DNA from: Candidatus Methylomicrobium oryzae
Lineage (GTDB): Bacteria > Pseudomonadota > Gammaproteobacteria > Methylococcales > Methylomonadaceae
Assembly (NCBI RefSeq): GCF_016745425.1
Contig: NZ_JAERVK010000011.1
Coordinates: forward strand, 1 to 64,000
DNA: 64,000 nt
Reading direction: 5' to 3'
Made by a program: the position numbers and the translations under genes
Notes under the pieces: model-generated
Database searches by the model: none
Seen by the model: only the letters and a program-made list of their open reading frames with translations
Told to the model about the DNA's origin: nothing
In this document: piece by piece, positions 34,806-43,559 of the stretch
Numbering within the stretch: the stretch's first letter is position 1
Layout of the letters: each line of letters starts with the position of its first letter

Positions 34806-35819
34806 TTGGAAATACCCGAATCCGTGCTGATTGCAGACAACCAGAAAAAAATCCTGAATTTGCTGTCCGACGGCGAGTTTCATTCCGGTGCCGAGCTTGC
34901 GGAAGCTCTGGGAGTGACCCGTTCCGCCGTCTGGAAACACCTGAACGGACTGGATTCCCTCGGTATCCGGCATGCGGCGGTCAGCGGCAAGGGCTACCGG
35001 CTTTCCCATCCCATCGAACTGCTGCACAGCGACAGCATCCTGGCGGCTCTTGACAGCGAAACGCGCGCTCTGGTTTCCCGGCTGGAAATCCATGATCAGA
35101 TCGACTCCACGAACACTTACCTGAGCCAGTTGGCGCGGCAAAATGCGCTTTCCGGCTATGTCTGCCTTGCCGAACGGCAAATCGCCGGCAAGGGCCGGCG
35201 CGGCAGGCAATGGGTTTCGCCGTACGGCAGTAATATTCTGCTGTCGATCCTTTGGCGCTTCCAGCAGGGCCCGGCCGCGATCTCGGCGTTGAGCCTGGCG
35301 GTTGGCGTCGCGGTGATCCGGGCACTGCGCCGGTTGGGGATCGACAATGCCGGCCTGAAATGGCCGAACGATATTTTCAGCGAAGGCAAAAAACTGGGCG
35401 GAATCCTGATCGAAGTGGCGGGCGAAAACGAAGGCCCCTGTTATGCGGTGACCGGCCTGGGCTTGAATCTGTTTCTGCCGGAGGAAGAGGCAGGATCGAT
35501 CGAGCAGCCGTGGACCGACCTGAACCGGATCGCCGATGGGCAGCCTATCGGCAGAAACCGGCTGGTCGGGGAGTTGATCGGCCAGATAATCCCGGTATTG
35601 GCCGGGTTCGAGCGAACGGGGCTTGCGGCCTACCTGGACGAATGGCGGGAGTATGATTGTCTGCGCGGCGAGTGGGCCAGCGTTTTTATCGGGACCCAGC
35701 AATTCGACGGGACGCTGGAAGGGATCGATGCGCAAGGTTTTTTATTGATGCGCGATGCGGAAGACAAACTGCGCGCCTTTGCTTCCGGCGAAGTCAGTTT
35801 TCGGCGCCCGTTTCCGTGA
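34806..35819 (+). CDS. birA: Biotin-protein ligase / biotin operon repressor
   Basis: The bifunctional BirA has an N-terminal winged helix (GAELAEALGVTRSAVWKHL) and a ligase domain with biotinyl-AMP loop GKGRRGRQWVSP, the WPNDI motif and KKLGGILIEVAGE. The length is 337 residues from a TTG at 34806; a GTG at 34824 is an equally plausible start. Its TGA overlaps the GTG of coaX, the common birA-coaX pairing. Confidence 0.95.
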   Translation: MEIPESVLIADNQKKILNLLSDGEFHSGAELAEALGVTRSAVWKHLNGLDSLGIRHAAVSGKGYRLSHPIELLHSDSILAALDSETRALVSRLEIHDQIDSTNTYLSQLARQNALSGYVCLAERQIAGKGRRGRQWVSPYGSNILLSILWRFQQGPAAISALSLAVGVAVIRALRRLGIDNAGLKWPNDIFSEGKKLGGILIEVAGENEGPCYAVTGLGLNLFLPEEEAGSIEQPWTDLNRIADGQPIGRNRLVGELIGQIIPVLAGFERTGLAAYLDEWREYDCLRGEWASVFIGTQQFDGTLEGIDAQGFLLMRDAEDKLRAFASGEVSFRRPFP

Positions 35820-36538
35820 ATCTGCTCGTCGACATCGGTAACTCCCGCCTGAAATGGGCGACTACAATGCCGGGCGGGTTTGTCGTCGGTACCGCGATAG
35901 AAAATCATGCGCTGACCGAAGTGCGTCTGGCTGAGGCCTGGGGGCGTCTTCCTAAGCCGGACAGACTGGCGATCTCCTGTGTCAGCGCGCGTCGGCTTGC
36001 GGAAACCGTGCACTTGGCGGCTGCCCGGCTATGGCCCGGCATTGCGGTATTCGAGGCGAAATCGGAAGCGCAGGCTTTTGGAGTGACGAATGCCTATCTT
36101 CAGCCCGAAAAGCTCGGCGTCGACCGCTGGCTGGCCTTGCTGGCGGCGCGCCGCCATTATGCCTCGCCGGTCTGCATTGCCGATTGCGGGACCGCGATTA
36201 CCCTAGACCTGCTCGACGAACATGGCCGCCATCTGGGCGGAATGATCAGTCCCGGCCTGGAGCTGATGAAAAAATCGCTCAGTGCGGGAACGGCGGCATT
36301 AATCTACGAGGATTCGGCTTTTGCCGTGGGTCCCGCGAATCATACCGGCGCAGCGATTTACAGTGGGGTCGTGTCGGCGGCGGCGGGCCTGATCGAACAT
36401 GTTTTCTCCGCTCAAGCGGACTCCTGCCGGTTGCTGCTGACGGGCGGCGATGCGCCGCTGATCGCCAGCCAGCTCGGCTTCTCCTACCGGATCGATCCCG
36501 ATCTGGTGCTTCGCGGTCTGTCTTTGCTTCTGGAATAA
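35816..36538 (+). CDS. coaX: Type III pantothenate kinase
   Basis: CoaX, 240 residues, carries out the first step of coenzyme A synthesis. Motifs are LLVDIGNSRLKW (phosphate binding), GVDRWLALLAAR and ADCGTAITLDLL...LGGMISPG. The GTG start at 35816 lies in the GTGA overlap with birA. Confidence 0.95.
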   Translation: MNLLVDIGNSRLKWATTMPGGFVVGTAIENHALTEVRLAEAWGRLPKPDRLAISCVSARRLAETVHLAAARLWPGIAVFEAKSEAQAFGVTNAYLQPEKLGVDRWLALLAARRHYASPVCIADCGTAITLDLLDEHGRHLGGMISPGLELMKKSLSAGTAALIYEDSAFAVGPANHTGAAIYSGVVSAAAGLIEHVFSAQADSCRLLLTGGDAPLIASQLGFSYRIDPDLVLRGLSLLLE

Positions 36539-36542
36539 TCCT

Positions 36543-37949
36543 ATGAAAATCGCCTTTTTTCTTGTATTGCTGGCGAATCTGGCGCTGCTGATGCATCAGT
36601 ATCATCGCGAGGCTCTCAAGGGGGAAACCGAAACGCCGGCGCCCGATCCGGCGATGCTTCAAGAGCCGATCGTGCTGGCGCGGGAGCAGGAAAACGGGCT
36701 GCCTGCGGCGCAGGACGCTCTTGCGGGACCGGTTAGGGAAACGCCGTCAGAGCCTGAAGCCGTGTTGCCGCCGCAGATTCCGCAATCTTCTCCTTCAGGC
36801 TCGTTCGCCTGTTATGAGGCCGGCCCTTTTACAAATGAGCGGATCCTGAATGCCTGGAATCAAGCGCTCAAGGAAGCTCAGGGCGAGCTCAAGCCGATTC
36901 CGCATCATGCACAGGAAATCAGCGATTACCTGGTGCTTTACCCGACGGAGGGCAGCCAGGAAGCTATTAAAACTGCGATGCAAGCATTGCGCAATCAGGG
37001 AGTCGGCGACGCCTATCCGCTGGCTGCGGGTGAACTTAAGGGTTATATATCGCTCGGCGTGTTTCGCCGGGAAACCCGCGCAGTGCGTATGCAGAACGAT
37101 TTGCAGGCGAGGGGCGTCGAGTCCGTTGTAAAGCCCCGTTTCAAGGAATCGGTGCAGAAATATGCGCTGATCAAAGGGCCTTTGGCTATGGCTGGGGCTC
37201 TGGATGTGTTGGAAAAACGCTATCCGGACGTTCAACTCAAGGCGTTGCCCGATGGCGATCCGAATTGCCGGGCAGAAGATGTTCCCTCTGCGGAAGTTCC
37301 CGCGACGGAACCGAAAGATAACAGCATGAAGCCGGTGCTTCCGGAGTCTCGGCTTGCCGGCGAGCCGTCCCTGGCGGCAGGCGTTGGCCGTGTCGGGAAA
37401 GAGCCCGCTCAAAAGGCACCGGCGCAGCCTTTTGACCAGAAACCGCCGCATCATGCGGCAGAAGTAAAATCGGTCAGGCTTGCGTGTTACGAGGCGGGAC
37501 CGTTTCCGAATGAACATAGCCTGAACGTCTGGCAGAAACAGATTTCAGGCGCCCAGGCAGCGGTCAAGCCCGTTTTGCGAGACGGTAAGGCGATCAGCGA
37601 TTATCTGGTGCTGTACCCTTCCACGGGCGGGATGGAAGAAATTAAGGCCAATGTGAAAATGCTGCGCGAGCGCGGTCTGAACGGTGTCTGGCCCCTGCCT
37701 TCCGGCGAGGAGAGGGGGCAGATATCGCTGGGCGTTTTCAATAGAGAAGAGAACGCCGTGCAAATGCAGAAGAGTTTGCTCGACAAAGGCCTTAATTCGG
37801 TCGTGAAGCCCCGCTACAAAAGCAAACGCCAAAAGTACGCGCTGATTACCGCTCCCGAATCGGTAGCCGGAGATTTGCAGGCACTGGAAAAAAAATATCC
37901 CGACATCAAGCTCCGCCGGCTGCCGGAAGCCGGGCAAGGTTGTCCTTAA
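36543..37949 (+). CDS. Membrane-anchored SPOR-like protein with internal duplication
   Basis: The 468-residue protein has an N-terminal transmembrane helix (about 2-17), a proline-rich linker, and two similar modules (about residues 86-248 and 312-468). Each module has a CYEAGPF block, a DYLVLYP block, a SLGVF block and a VVKPR...KYALI block typical of SPOR-type folds. Each ends with a Cys. The position after birA-coaX matches the single-module SPOR protein of other gammaproteobacteria. Duplication suggests enhanced peptidoglycan binding; that is inference. Confidence 0.82.
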   Translation: MKIAFFLVLLANLALLMHQYHREALKGETETPAPDPAMLQEPIVLAREQENGLPAAQDALAGPVRETPSEPEAVLPPQIPQSSPSGSFACYEAGPFTNERILNAWNQALKEAQGELKPIPHHAQEISDYLVLYPTEGSQEAIKTAMQALRNQGVGDAYPLAAGELKGYISLGVFRRETRAVRMQNDLQARGVESVVKPRFKESVQKYALIKGPLAMAGALDVLEKRYPDVQLKALPDGDPNCRAEDVPSAEVPATEPKDNSMKPVLPESRLAGEPSLAAGVGRVGKEPAQKAPAQPFDQKPPHHAAEVKSVRLACYEAGPFPNEHSLNVWQKQISGAQAAVKPVLRDGKAISDYLVLYPSTGGMEEIKANVKMLRERGLNGVWPLPSGEERGQISLGVFNREENAVQMQKSLLDKGLNSVVKPRYKSKRQKYALITAPESVAGDLQALEKKYPDIKLRRLPEAGQGCP

Positions 37950-38387
37950 ACTTTTACGGGCTGTCTAGGTGGAACGCTACTCGAGCCATACGCCGCTGCG
38001 GTCGGCCGAAAATTTCTGAGGCTTGAAGGCGGGAAGATAAGTTACCCGCATCCTCGAAAACTTGAGGGAGGTGGAATGGGCCGCGGTTTACCCAAAAGCT
38101 GCATTGCCCGGTGGTAAAAGGATAAGTTTTTAAAATTATGATGTTTTTCAGTTTGTTATTATGGTTTGTTTAGTGCTGAGATGAGGTATGTATTGCGGCA
38201 GGCTGCTTCAGGGCTGCGCGAAGATGGATTTTTTTTCGATATGGCTTTGACAGAGGCCCTTATCTCATGATAAAAATTATACCGTTGTTCAAATATAAAC
38301 CGACAACCAGCTCATTAAAACACTTGATGGGTTGCTCTCTTGAGGAGAGGGGCTTATAACATTAATAACTATATAGAGGATTTAAAA
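37950..38387. other. Intergenic region with long leader of the small membrane gene
   Basis: These 438 bases contain no open gene and none of the tRNA genes that follow birA-coaX in Pseudomonas. A good promoter lies at 38247-38275. GC-rich segments near 38025-38115 (with GGGAGGTGG and GGGCCGCGG) could form structure, but I cannot match a known RNA family. Confidence 0.35.
38247..38275 (+). promoter_or_regulatory. Candidate sigma-70 promoter of the 62-residue protein gene
   Basis: A perfect TTGACA (38247-38252) is followed after 17 bases by ATAAAA (38270-38275). The transcript would have a leader of about 105 bases with a small CTCTC...GAGAG hairpin before an AGAGGA ribosome binding site. Confidence 0.45.
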
Positions 38388-38576
38388 ATGGCTGAAGCAC
38401 AAGAAAAAGATTACACTTGGACCGTCGTTGGCGTTGCAATCGCATCAATCATTGTACTGGTTGTTCTGTTGAAGAAAGACGAAACCAAGCACCTTGCAAG
38501 CGGCGCTGTTGCTGCCAGCAACGCAGAAATTGATGCTAAATTGTCACAAAGAAAAACCAAAAACGTAGCACAATAA
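38388..38576 (+). CDS. Small single-span membrane protein
   Basis: The 62-residue product has a short acidic/polar N-terminus (MAEAQEKDY), one transmembrane helix (WTVVGVAIASIIVLVVLL, about residues 10-28) and a 34-residue charged tail with NAEIDAKLSQRK. AGAGGA sits at good distance from the ATG and a hairpin follows the stop. These signals suggest high expression. I do not recognise the family. It could be a small subunit of a membrane complex. Confidence 0.72.
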   Translation: MAEAQEKDYTWTVVGVAIASIIVLVVLLKKDETKHLASGAVAASNAEIDAKLSQRKTKNVAQ

Positions 38577-38886
38577 TGATGGTGCCCCCTGGCGGCGTTT
38601 GTCGGCAGGGGGTCATTCCGTTCCTAATAAAAAATTCCCACTCCTCAAAACTTATCTTGATCCGGTTCCTCAGGGCATCGCGGAAACGGATTAAATCCTC
38701 CTGATCGTCAACCGAGTAATGGTTCCGCTTTTTCCAGCTTTACGGGAAAAAACGGGCCTCACGGTTTTTTTATGACCAGACTGTATCATGGCGTCGATGC
38801 CGTCGGTACAGCATTCTTCCCCCCCCCCCCCCCAGGAAGAGAGGCGCGCATGCCCCTCCTCCTCCGAATCCTGTCGCTACAACCGC
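38577..38886. other. Intergenic region with a 15-base poly-C tract
   Basis: No gene is visible between the 62-residue protein gene and the convergent lpxD. Apart from the terminator, the notable item is a run of 15 C at 38819-38833, flanked by TTCTT and AGGAAG. T-rich runs near 38765 may serve as a weak terminator. The poly-C length could be unstable. Confidence 0.6.
38585..38612 (+). terminator. Hairpin terminator after the 62-residue protein gene
   Basis: CCCCCTG (38585-38591) pairs with CAGGGGG (38606-38612), with a partly paired loop. The following bases (TCATTCCGTTCC) are only moderately T-rich. Confidence 0.55.
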
Positions 38887-39927
38887 TTAGGCCTGTTTCG
38901 CCAGTTCTTGTAGCTGTTCTTCCAACTGTTTGACTTTTTTGATCAGCTCGGGCAATTTCTGTATCGCAACCTGTTCTTTGTAGGCCGTCTTTTTATCCTT
39001 GGCCGGACTGCCGAAATAATGCGCGCCTGGAGGAATGTCGCCGGCTACGCCGGAGCGTGCCAGTACCACGGCACCCTGGCCGATCGTGACGTGGTCCGCA
39101 ATCCCGGAGCTGCCGGCCAGAATCGCGTAGTCGCCGATCGTGCAGGAGCCCGAGACGCCGGTCTGCCCGCACATGATCACATGCCGACCGACCTTGTTGT
39201 TATGGCCGATCTGCACCAGATTGTCGATCTTGGAACCCGTGCCGATCACGGTGCTGCCCAGAGCGCCCCGGTCGATGCAGGTATTGGCGCCGATTTCGAC
39301 ATAGTCCTCGACTCTGACATTGCCGATCTGCGGCACTTTAACATGCGCGCCGTTCCTGAATTTGTAGCCGAAGCCGTCCGCGCCGACGACTGCGCCCGAA
39401 TGGATCGTAACGTAATCCCCGATCTCCACATCGTCGTAGACGACCGCGTAAGGATAAATGCGGCAGCCTTTACCGATCTTGACGTTGTTGCCGAGGTAGG
39501 CGCCGGCCAGTATTGCGCTGTGATCGCCTACCCTTGTTCCTTCTCCGATCACCGCATAAGGGCCGACATGGACGGCCTCGCCCAGTGCGACATCGGCTGC
39601 GAGTACCGCTTGAGGCGCTATACCGGGAGTATAGATGCGTTCCGGGTGCAGGTGTTTAACCGCTTCGATGAAGGCCAGCTCCGGGTCCCGGCAGACCAGC
39701 AGTGCCAGTGCGCCGGGAGCATCCTGTACCGCAAAGCCTTCTGCGATCAGGCAAGCCGAAGCCGCAGAGTTTTTAAGATGCGCGGCATATTTGCTGTTGG
39801 TCAATTGTGTGACCTGGCCCGGCTGTGCAGAGCTGATATCGGCGGCGGAATGGATGAGCTGGTCGGCATCTCCGCCTTCGACCCGGGCTCCGCAGAGTGC
39901 GGCGAGTTCTTTAATCGTTATCGGCAT
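38887..39927 (-). CDS. lpxD: UDP-3-O-acylglucosamine N-acyltransferase
   Basis: LpxD adds the N-linked acyl chain in lipid A synthesis. The 346-residue product starts MPITIKELAALCGARV at 39927. Hexapeptide repeats forming the left-handed beta helix run through the middle (IGKGCRIYPYAVVYDDVEIG, ANTCIDRGAL, the catalytic-His segment KIDNLVQIGHNN). The C-terminal coiled coil (ELIKKVKQLEEQL) is usual. The gene is not in the bamA-lpxD-fabZ-lpxA cluster but stands alone, so it may be a second copy. Confidence 0.93.
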   Translation of the reverse strand: MPITIKELAALCGARVEGGDADQLIHSAADISSAQPGQVTQLTNSKYAAHLKNSAASACLIAEGFAVQDAPGALALLVCRDPELAFIEAVKHLHPERIYTPGIAPQAVLAADVALGEAVHVGPYAVIGEGTRVGDHSAILAGAYLGNNVKIGKGCRIYPYAVVYDDVEIGDYVTIHSGAVVGADGFGYKFRNGAHVKVPQIGNVRVEDYVEIGANTCIDRGALGSTVIGTGSKIDNLVQIGHNNKVGRHVIMCGQTGVSGSCTIGDYAILAGSSGIADHVTIGQGAVVLARSGVAGDIPPGAHYFGSPAKDKKTAYKEQVAIQKLPELIKKVKQLEEQLQELAKQA

Positions 39928-40272
39928 GGGTTTCTCGTTTATGCTTCTGTGTGAGGTTAATCGGTCGCGAGACAGGAAATTTAATGGAGGTCCAAACGAT
40001 CTCACCGGCTTCGGAGTCTAACGGTGCGATCGGCAGGAGGGTTAACTAACGCCCCAAGGGTACGGCACAATGTCGTTAAGTTAACGGGCCTACGCGATGC
40101 CTTAGCTTAACAGGCATAAAGCCGCTCTCCCATACCCCGGCAGATGAAGATCTGTAGGATGGACTGACGAAAGAAGCCCATCTTCCGCGAATGATGCGCC
40201 TCCTGCGTCGGCACATCCTGTAGAATTGACTTTCACGGTAACGGTATTGGAGACGGCATCGACATGCGGCCC
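39928..40272. other. Intergenic region with imperfect inverted repeat
   Basis: This 345-base stretch lies between lpxD and moaC, both on the minus strand. An inverted repeat pairs GTTAACTAACG (40041-40051) with CGTTAAGTTAAC (40074-40085). It must contain the lpxD promoter. No molybdenum-cofactor riboswitch or other known RNA was recognised. Confidence 0.35.
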
Positions 40273-40749
40273 TCAATTGCGCAGCCAATGGCCGGATTTG
40301 CCGCCGGTTTTCTCGATCAGGCGTACGGCTTCGATCGTCATCCCTCGGTCCACGCCCTTGCACATGTCGTAAATGGTCAGCAGCGCGATTTGCACGGCGG
40401 TCAGGGCTTCCATTTCGATGCCGGTCTGGCCGTTGGTTTTGACCAGCGTTCGGCAGCGGATGCGGCTCACTTCCGCTTCGGTACTGAATTCGACGGATAC
40501 ATGGGTGATCGGCAATGGGTGGCACAGCGGGATCAGGTCGGACGTCTTCTTGCTGGCCATGATGCCGGCGATCCGGGCGACGGCCAGGACATCGCCTTTT
40601 TTATGTTCGCCTTTCAGGATCATGTTCAGGGTGGAAGGCTGCATTTCGATGTAGCCCTCCGCAATCGCGGTGCGTTGGGTAACGGCTTTTCCGCCGACGT
40701 CGACCATGATCGCTTCGCCGGCCTGATTAAAATGTGGAGTATGCGTCAC
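40273..40749 (-). CDS. moaC: Cyclic pyranopterin monophosphate synthase
   Basis: MoaC, 158 residues, acts in the first step of molybdopterin synthesis. Family motifs are [36 protein letters not shown] and MCKGVDRGM. It diverges from moaDE, with 75 bases between; that gap must hold both promoters. moaA is not in the window. Confidence 0.96.
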   Translation of the reverse strand: MTHTPHFNQAGEAIMVDVGGKAVTQRTAIAEGYIEMQPSTLNMILKGEHKKGDVLAVARIAGIMASKKTSDLIPLCHPLPITHVSVEFSTEAEVSRIRCRTLVKTNGQTGIEMEALTAVQIALLTIYDMCKGVDRGMTIEAVRLIEKTGGKSGHWLRN

Positions 40750-40824
40750 AATTCGGTAGAATGACTGATCGGTTTCGCTCTTTGTGGAGCATAAAGGCTG
40801 ATTTTTATCATTGCGTAAAGGTTT

Positions 40825-41058
40825 ATGTCAATCAAAGTTCGCTATTTTGCCAGTTTGAAGGAGCGCATCGGGCGTGCGGAAGAAAATGCGGCGATCGCCG
40901 AGCCGGTGACTGCGAAGTCCCTTTGGCAGCAGTGCGTGCCCGAGCTGCCGCCGCCGGAGCAGGTTCTAGTCGCGATCAATCTGGAATATGCCGACTGGGA
41001 CAGCCTGGTCCGGGACGGCGACGAAGTCGCGTTTTTCCCGCCGGTGACCGGAGGCTGA
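40825..41058 (+). CDS. moaD: Molybdopterin synthase small subunit
   Basis: MoaD, 77 residues, has the ubiquitin-like fold and the essential C-terminal Gly-Gly (FPPVTGG) that carries the thiocarboxylate sulfur. The moaE start lies four bases after its stop. Confidence 0.95.
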   Translation: MSIKVRYFASLKERIGRAEENAAIAEPVTAKSLWQQCVPELPPPEQVLVAINLEYADWDSLVRDGDEVAFFPPVTGG

Positions 41059-41062
41059 CGGG

Positions 41063-41512
41063 GTGGTCAAAATTTCCCCGCGGCCGTTCGATCCCTGGGT
41101 CGAAGTCCGTGAGTATCAGGACGCCGCGCAGATGGCCGGAAAATTCGGCGCAACGAACCTGTTTGTCGGCACGATGCGGGATTTCAATGAAGGCGACGAC
41201 GTGGTCGGGATGACGCTCGAATATTATCCCGGCATGACCGAGAGAGCGCTCGAAAACATCGTGCGGGAGGCCGGCGAGCGCTGGCCGATCATCGACGCCC
41301 TGGTTGTACACAGGGTCGGCGATATTCGGCCGGGCGAGCCGATCGTGTTGGTGGCGGTGTGGACCTCGCACCGCGGCGATGCGTTCGATGCGGCCCGGCA
41401 TATCATGGAGGCGCTCAAATCCCGGGCGCCGTTCTGGAAAAAAGAATTGTTGAAAGCCAAAGGGGAGCGCTGGGTCGCGCACAATACCGACGGCTATTTG
41501 AAAGGCGAGTGA
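41063..41512 (+). CDS. moaE: Molybdopterin synthase large subunit
   Basis: MoaE, 149 residues, forms the synthase heterotetramer with MoaD. Recognisable blocks are GATNLFVGTMRDFNEGDDV, LEYYPGMTERAL, HRVGDIRPGEPIVLVAV and a C-terminal PFWKKELL with WVAHN. The start is GTG. Confidence 0.95.
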   Translation: MVKISPRPFDPWVEVREYQDAAQMAGKFGATNLFVGTMRDFNEGDDVVGMTLEYYPGMTERALENIVREAGERWPIIDALVVHRVGDIRPGEPIVLVAVWTSHRGDAFDAARHIMEALKSRAPFWKKELLKAKGERWVAHNTDGYLKGE

Positions 41513-41523
41513 GGCAAAACAAC

Positions 41524-42336
41524 GTGGGTCCACTGGATAAAATGCAGGCGAGGCTGGAAGAGACGGTGCAGTACCGCCTGCCGCTCGGCGAAGAAGCGGT
41601 CGAGCTGAACCCGCTGCTCGGCCGGCCGATCCGGCTGCGTTATACCGGCAATATTTTCTGCACGCATTGCGGCAAGGCGACGAAGAAAAGCTTCAGCCAG
41701 GGCTATTGCTATCCCTGTTTCATCAAGCTGGCGCAATGCGACATGTGCATCGTGAAGCCGGAAACCTGCCACTACGCCGCCGGGACCTGCCGCGAACCGG
41801 CCTGGGGCGAACAGTTCTGCATGCAGCCGCATATCGTCTACCTGGCCAATTCGAGCGGGATCAAGGTCGGCATCACTCGGCAGTCGCAGATTCCGACGCG
41901 CTGGATCGACCAGGGCGCGGTGCAGGCCCTGCCGGTTTTCCGGGTGTCGTCGCGCCATGTCTCCGGCATGATCGAAGTGATCCTCGCCCAACACGTCAGC
42001 GACAAGACCAGTTGGCAGCAAATGCTGAAGAATCAGGTCAGTCCGATCGATCTGGCGGCAGAGCGGGATCGGTTGCTGGCGCTATGCAAGGCGGAGCTAG
42101 ACGAGCTGGTCGGGCAATTTGGAGACAAGGCGGTCGAGTTGTTGTCGGATCGGCCAAGCGTCGATATCCGTTATCCGGTCGACCGTTATCCGGTCAAGGT
42201 CGTCTCGTTCAATCTGGACAAGAATCCGGAAGTGGCGGGGGTGCTGCACGGGATCAAGGGCCAGTACATGATGTTCGATACCGGCGTTATCAATATTCGC
42301 AAGTTTACCGGCTACGAGATCGAGTTCTCAGGGTAG
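41524..42336 (+). CDS. DUF2797 protein with cysteine clusters
   Basis: The 270-residue protein has an N-terminal zinc-finger-like region with CxxC pairs (FCTHCGK, GYCYPCF, CDMCIVKPETCHY, GTCREP) and a central GIY-YIG-like segment (HIVYLANSSGIKVGITRQSQIPTRW). It belongs to the DUF2797 family, of unknown function. The GTG at 41524 is chosen, 11 bases after moaE; an ATG at 41542 is possible. It may be co-transcribed with moaDE, but no molybdenum link is known to me. Confidence 0.82.
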   Translation: MGPLDKMQARLEETVQYRLPLGEEAVELNPLLGRPIRLRYTGNIFCTHCGKATKKSFSQGYCYPCFIKLAQCDMCIVKPETCHYAAGTCREPAWGEQFCMQPHIVYLANSSGIKVGITRQSQIPTRWIDQGAVQALPVFRVSSRHVSGMIEVILAQHVSDKTSWQQMLKNQVSPIDLAAERDRLLALCKAELDELVGQFGDKAVELLSDRPSVDIRYPVDRYPVKVVSFNLDKNPEVAGVLHGIKGQYMMFDTGVINIRKFTGYEIEFSG

Positions 42337-42340
42337 ACTC

Positions 42341-42361
42341 GCCAGGTTTTCAAAACCTGGC
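42341..42361. repeat. Short perfect palindrome between convergent genes
   Basis: GCCAGGTTTT and AAAACCTGGC pair perfectly around a single C. The element lies between the DUF2797 gene and the convergent HIT gene. It could end transcripts from either side, though no clear T run follows. Confidence 0.5.
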
Positions 42362-42418
42362 AGGTCTTGTCATGCCGGCTTAGGCGCGTGCCAATTGCGT
42401 GGGAAGCGCAGAGGGTTT

Positions 42419-42757
42419 TCACCCCGGCGGCCAGTGCAGCGCCCGCCCGCCCAGCAGATGCAAATGCAGATGATAAACCGCCTGGCCGCCGTTCCGGTTG
42501 CAGTTGAACAAGGTCCGGTAACCCTCTTCGGCGATACCTTCCTGCTCGGCCAGTTTGACCGCGGTTTGCAGCATTTTGCCGCCCAGTTGACCGTCGTCGA
42601 GTTCGTTCAGCGTGGCGATGTGGCGTTTCGGGATTACGAGAATGTGTACGGGGGCTTGGGGGTTGATGTCGCGGAACGCCATCAAGGCATCGTCTTCGTA
42701 AACCACGTCCGGCTTGATATCGCCGGCGACCATTTTGCAGAATAAGCAGTTCGTCAT
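42419..42757 (-). CDS. HIT-family (HinT-like) nucleotide hydrolase
   Basis: The 112-residue protein has the histidine triad HLHLHLLGGR, an N-terminal CLFCKMVAGDIKPD block and HILVIPKRHI. Such enzymes hydrolyse purine nucleoside phosphoramidates. AAGGA precedes the ATG at 42757; the open frame upstream is not used. Confidence 0.93.
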   Translation of the reverse strand: MTNCLFCKMVAGDIKPDVVYEDDALMAFRDINPQAPVHILVIPKRHIATLNELDDGQLGGKMLQTAVKLAEQEGIAEEGYRTLFNCNRNGGQAVYHLHLHLLGGRALHWPPG

Positions 42758-42960
42758 CGTTTTTCCTTCTGTCGACTGAAAATAAAATTTATAGGACGAT
42801 GGACTAAGTAAGGCGCATCGTCTCCGCATTTTATAACGATTTGACAGTAGGCGGGGGTGGAGGTTGCTGATTGGGTGGGTACGCTGTGCGTACCTTGTTT
42901 GAGATTTGAGTGTGCGCGAGGTTGTGGGATGGTGCGCACAGCGTGCCTTACGCGAAGAGG

Positions 42961-43557
42961 CTAAATCGTCCGGCGTCCGTTAAACGCGTGCAGCAGCGTG
43001 CCGCTGTCGATGAATTCGAGCTCGCCTCCCATCGGTACGCCGTGTGCGATCCGGCTGGCCTGGACATGGTGCTTGTGGGCGAGCTCGCCGATGAAGAAAG
43101 CGGTGGCTTCGCCCTCGACGGTCGAGTTGGTCGCGAGCACCAGTTCTTTGATGCCGTTTGTTGCCAACTGGCGTTCCAGCTGGTCGAGCCCGAGCTCGCC
43201 GGGGCCGATTCCATCAAGCGGCGAAAGGCGCCCATGCAGCACGAAATACAATCCTCTAAATACGGTCGCCTGTTCGATGATCCAGACGTCGGACGGATTT
43301 TCGACAATGCAGACGGCGGATTTGTCGCGGGCCGGATCCGCGCAAATGTCGCAGAGCGGCTTCTCGGTCAGGGTGCGGCAACGGCTGCATTGGCCGATGC
43401 GGTCGATCGCCTGCAGCAGCGTTTCGGCCAAGGCGCGGGCGCCTTCCCGGTCTTTCTGCAGCAGATGGAAGGCCATCCGCTGCGCGGTCTTCGGTCCGAC
43501 GCCGGGCAGGCAGCGCAGGTGCTGGATCAGGCGGCCCAATAGGCCTGTGTCGCGCAT
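42961..43557 (-). CDS. recR: Recombination protein RecR
   Basis: RecR, 198 residues, loads RecA at gaps with RecF/O. It has the helix-hairpin-helix ([17 protein letters not shown]), a C4 zinc finger ([19 protein letters not shown]) and a Toprim domain (LGPG-type region [22 protein letters not shown]). Its ATG lies two bases after the upstream gene's stop, in the standard dnaX-ybaB-recR order. Confidence 0.97.
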   Translation of the reverse strand: MRDTGLLGRLIQHLRCLPGVGPKTAQRMAFHLLQKDREGARALAETLLQAIDRIGQCSRCRTLTEKPLCDICADPARDKSAVCIVENPSDVWIIEQATVFRGLYFVLHGRLSPLDGIGPGELGLDQLERQLATNGIKELVLATNSTVEGEATAFFIGELAHKHHVQASRIAHGVPMGGELEFIDSGTLLHAFNGRRTI

Positions 43558-43559
43558 AC

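Noticed and set aside
37950-38387. tRNA genes expected after birA-coaX by analogy to Pseudomonas
   Set aside because: No cloverleaf or T-arm motif could be found on either strand.
39928-40272. Molybdenum-cofactor riboswitch near the moa genes
   Set aside because: The region lies downstream of moaC rather than ahead of it, and the expected motif was not found in the moaC/moaD gap either.
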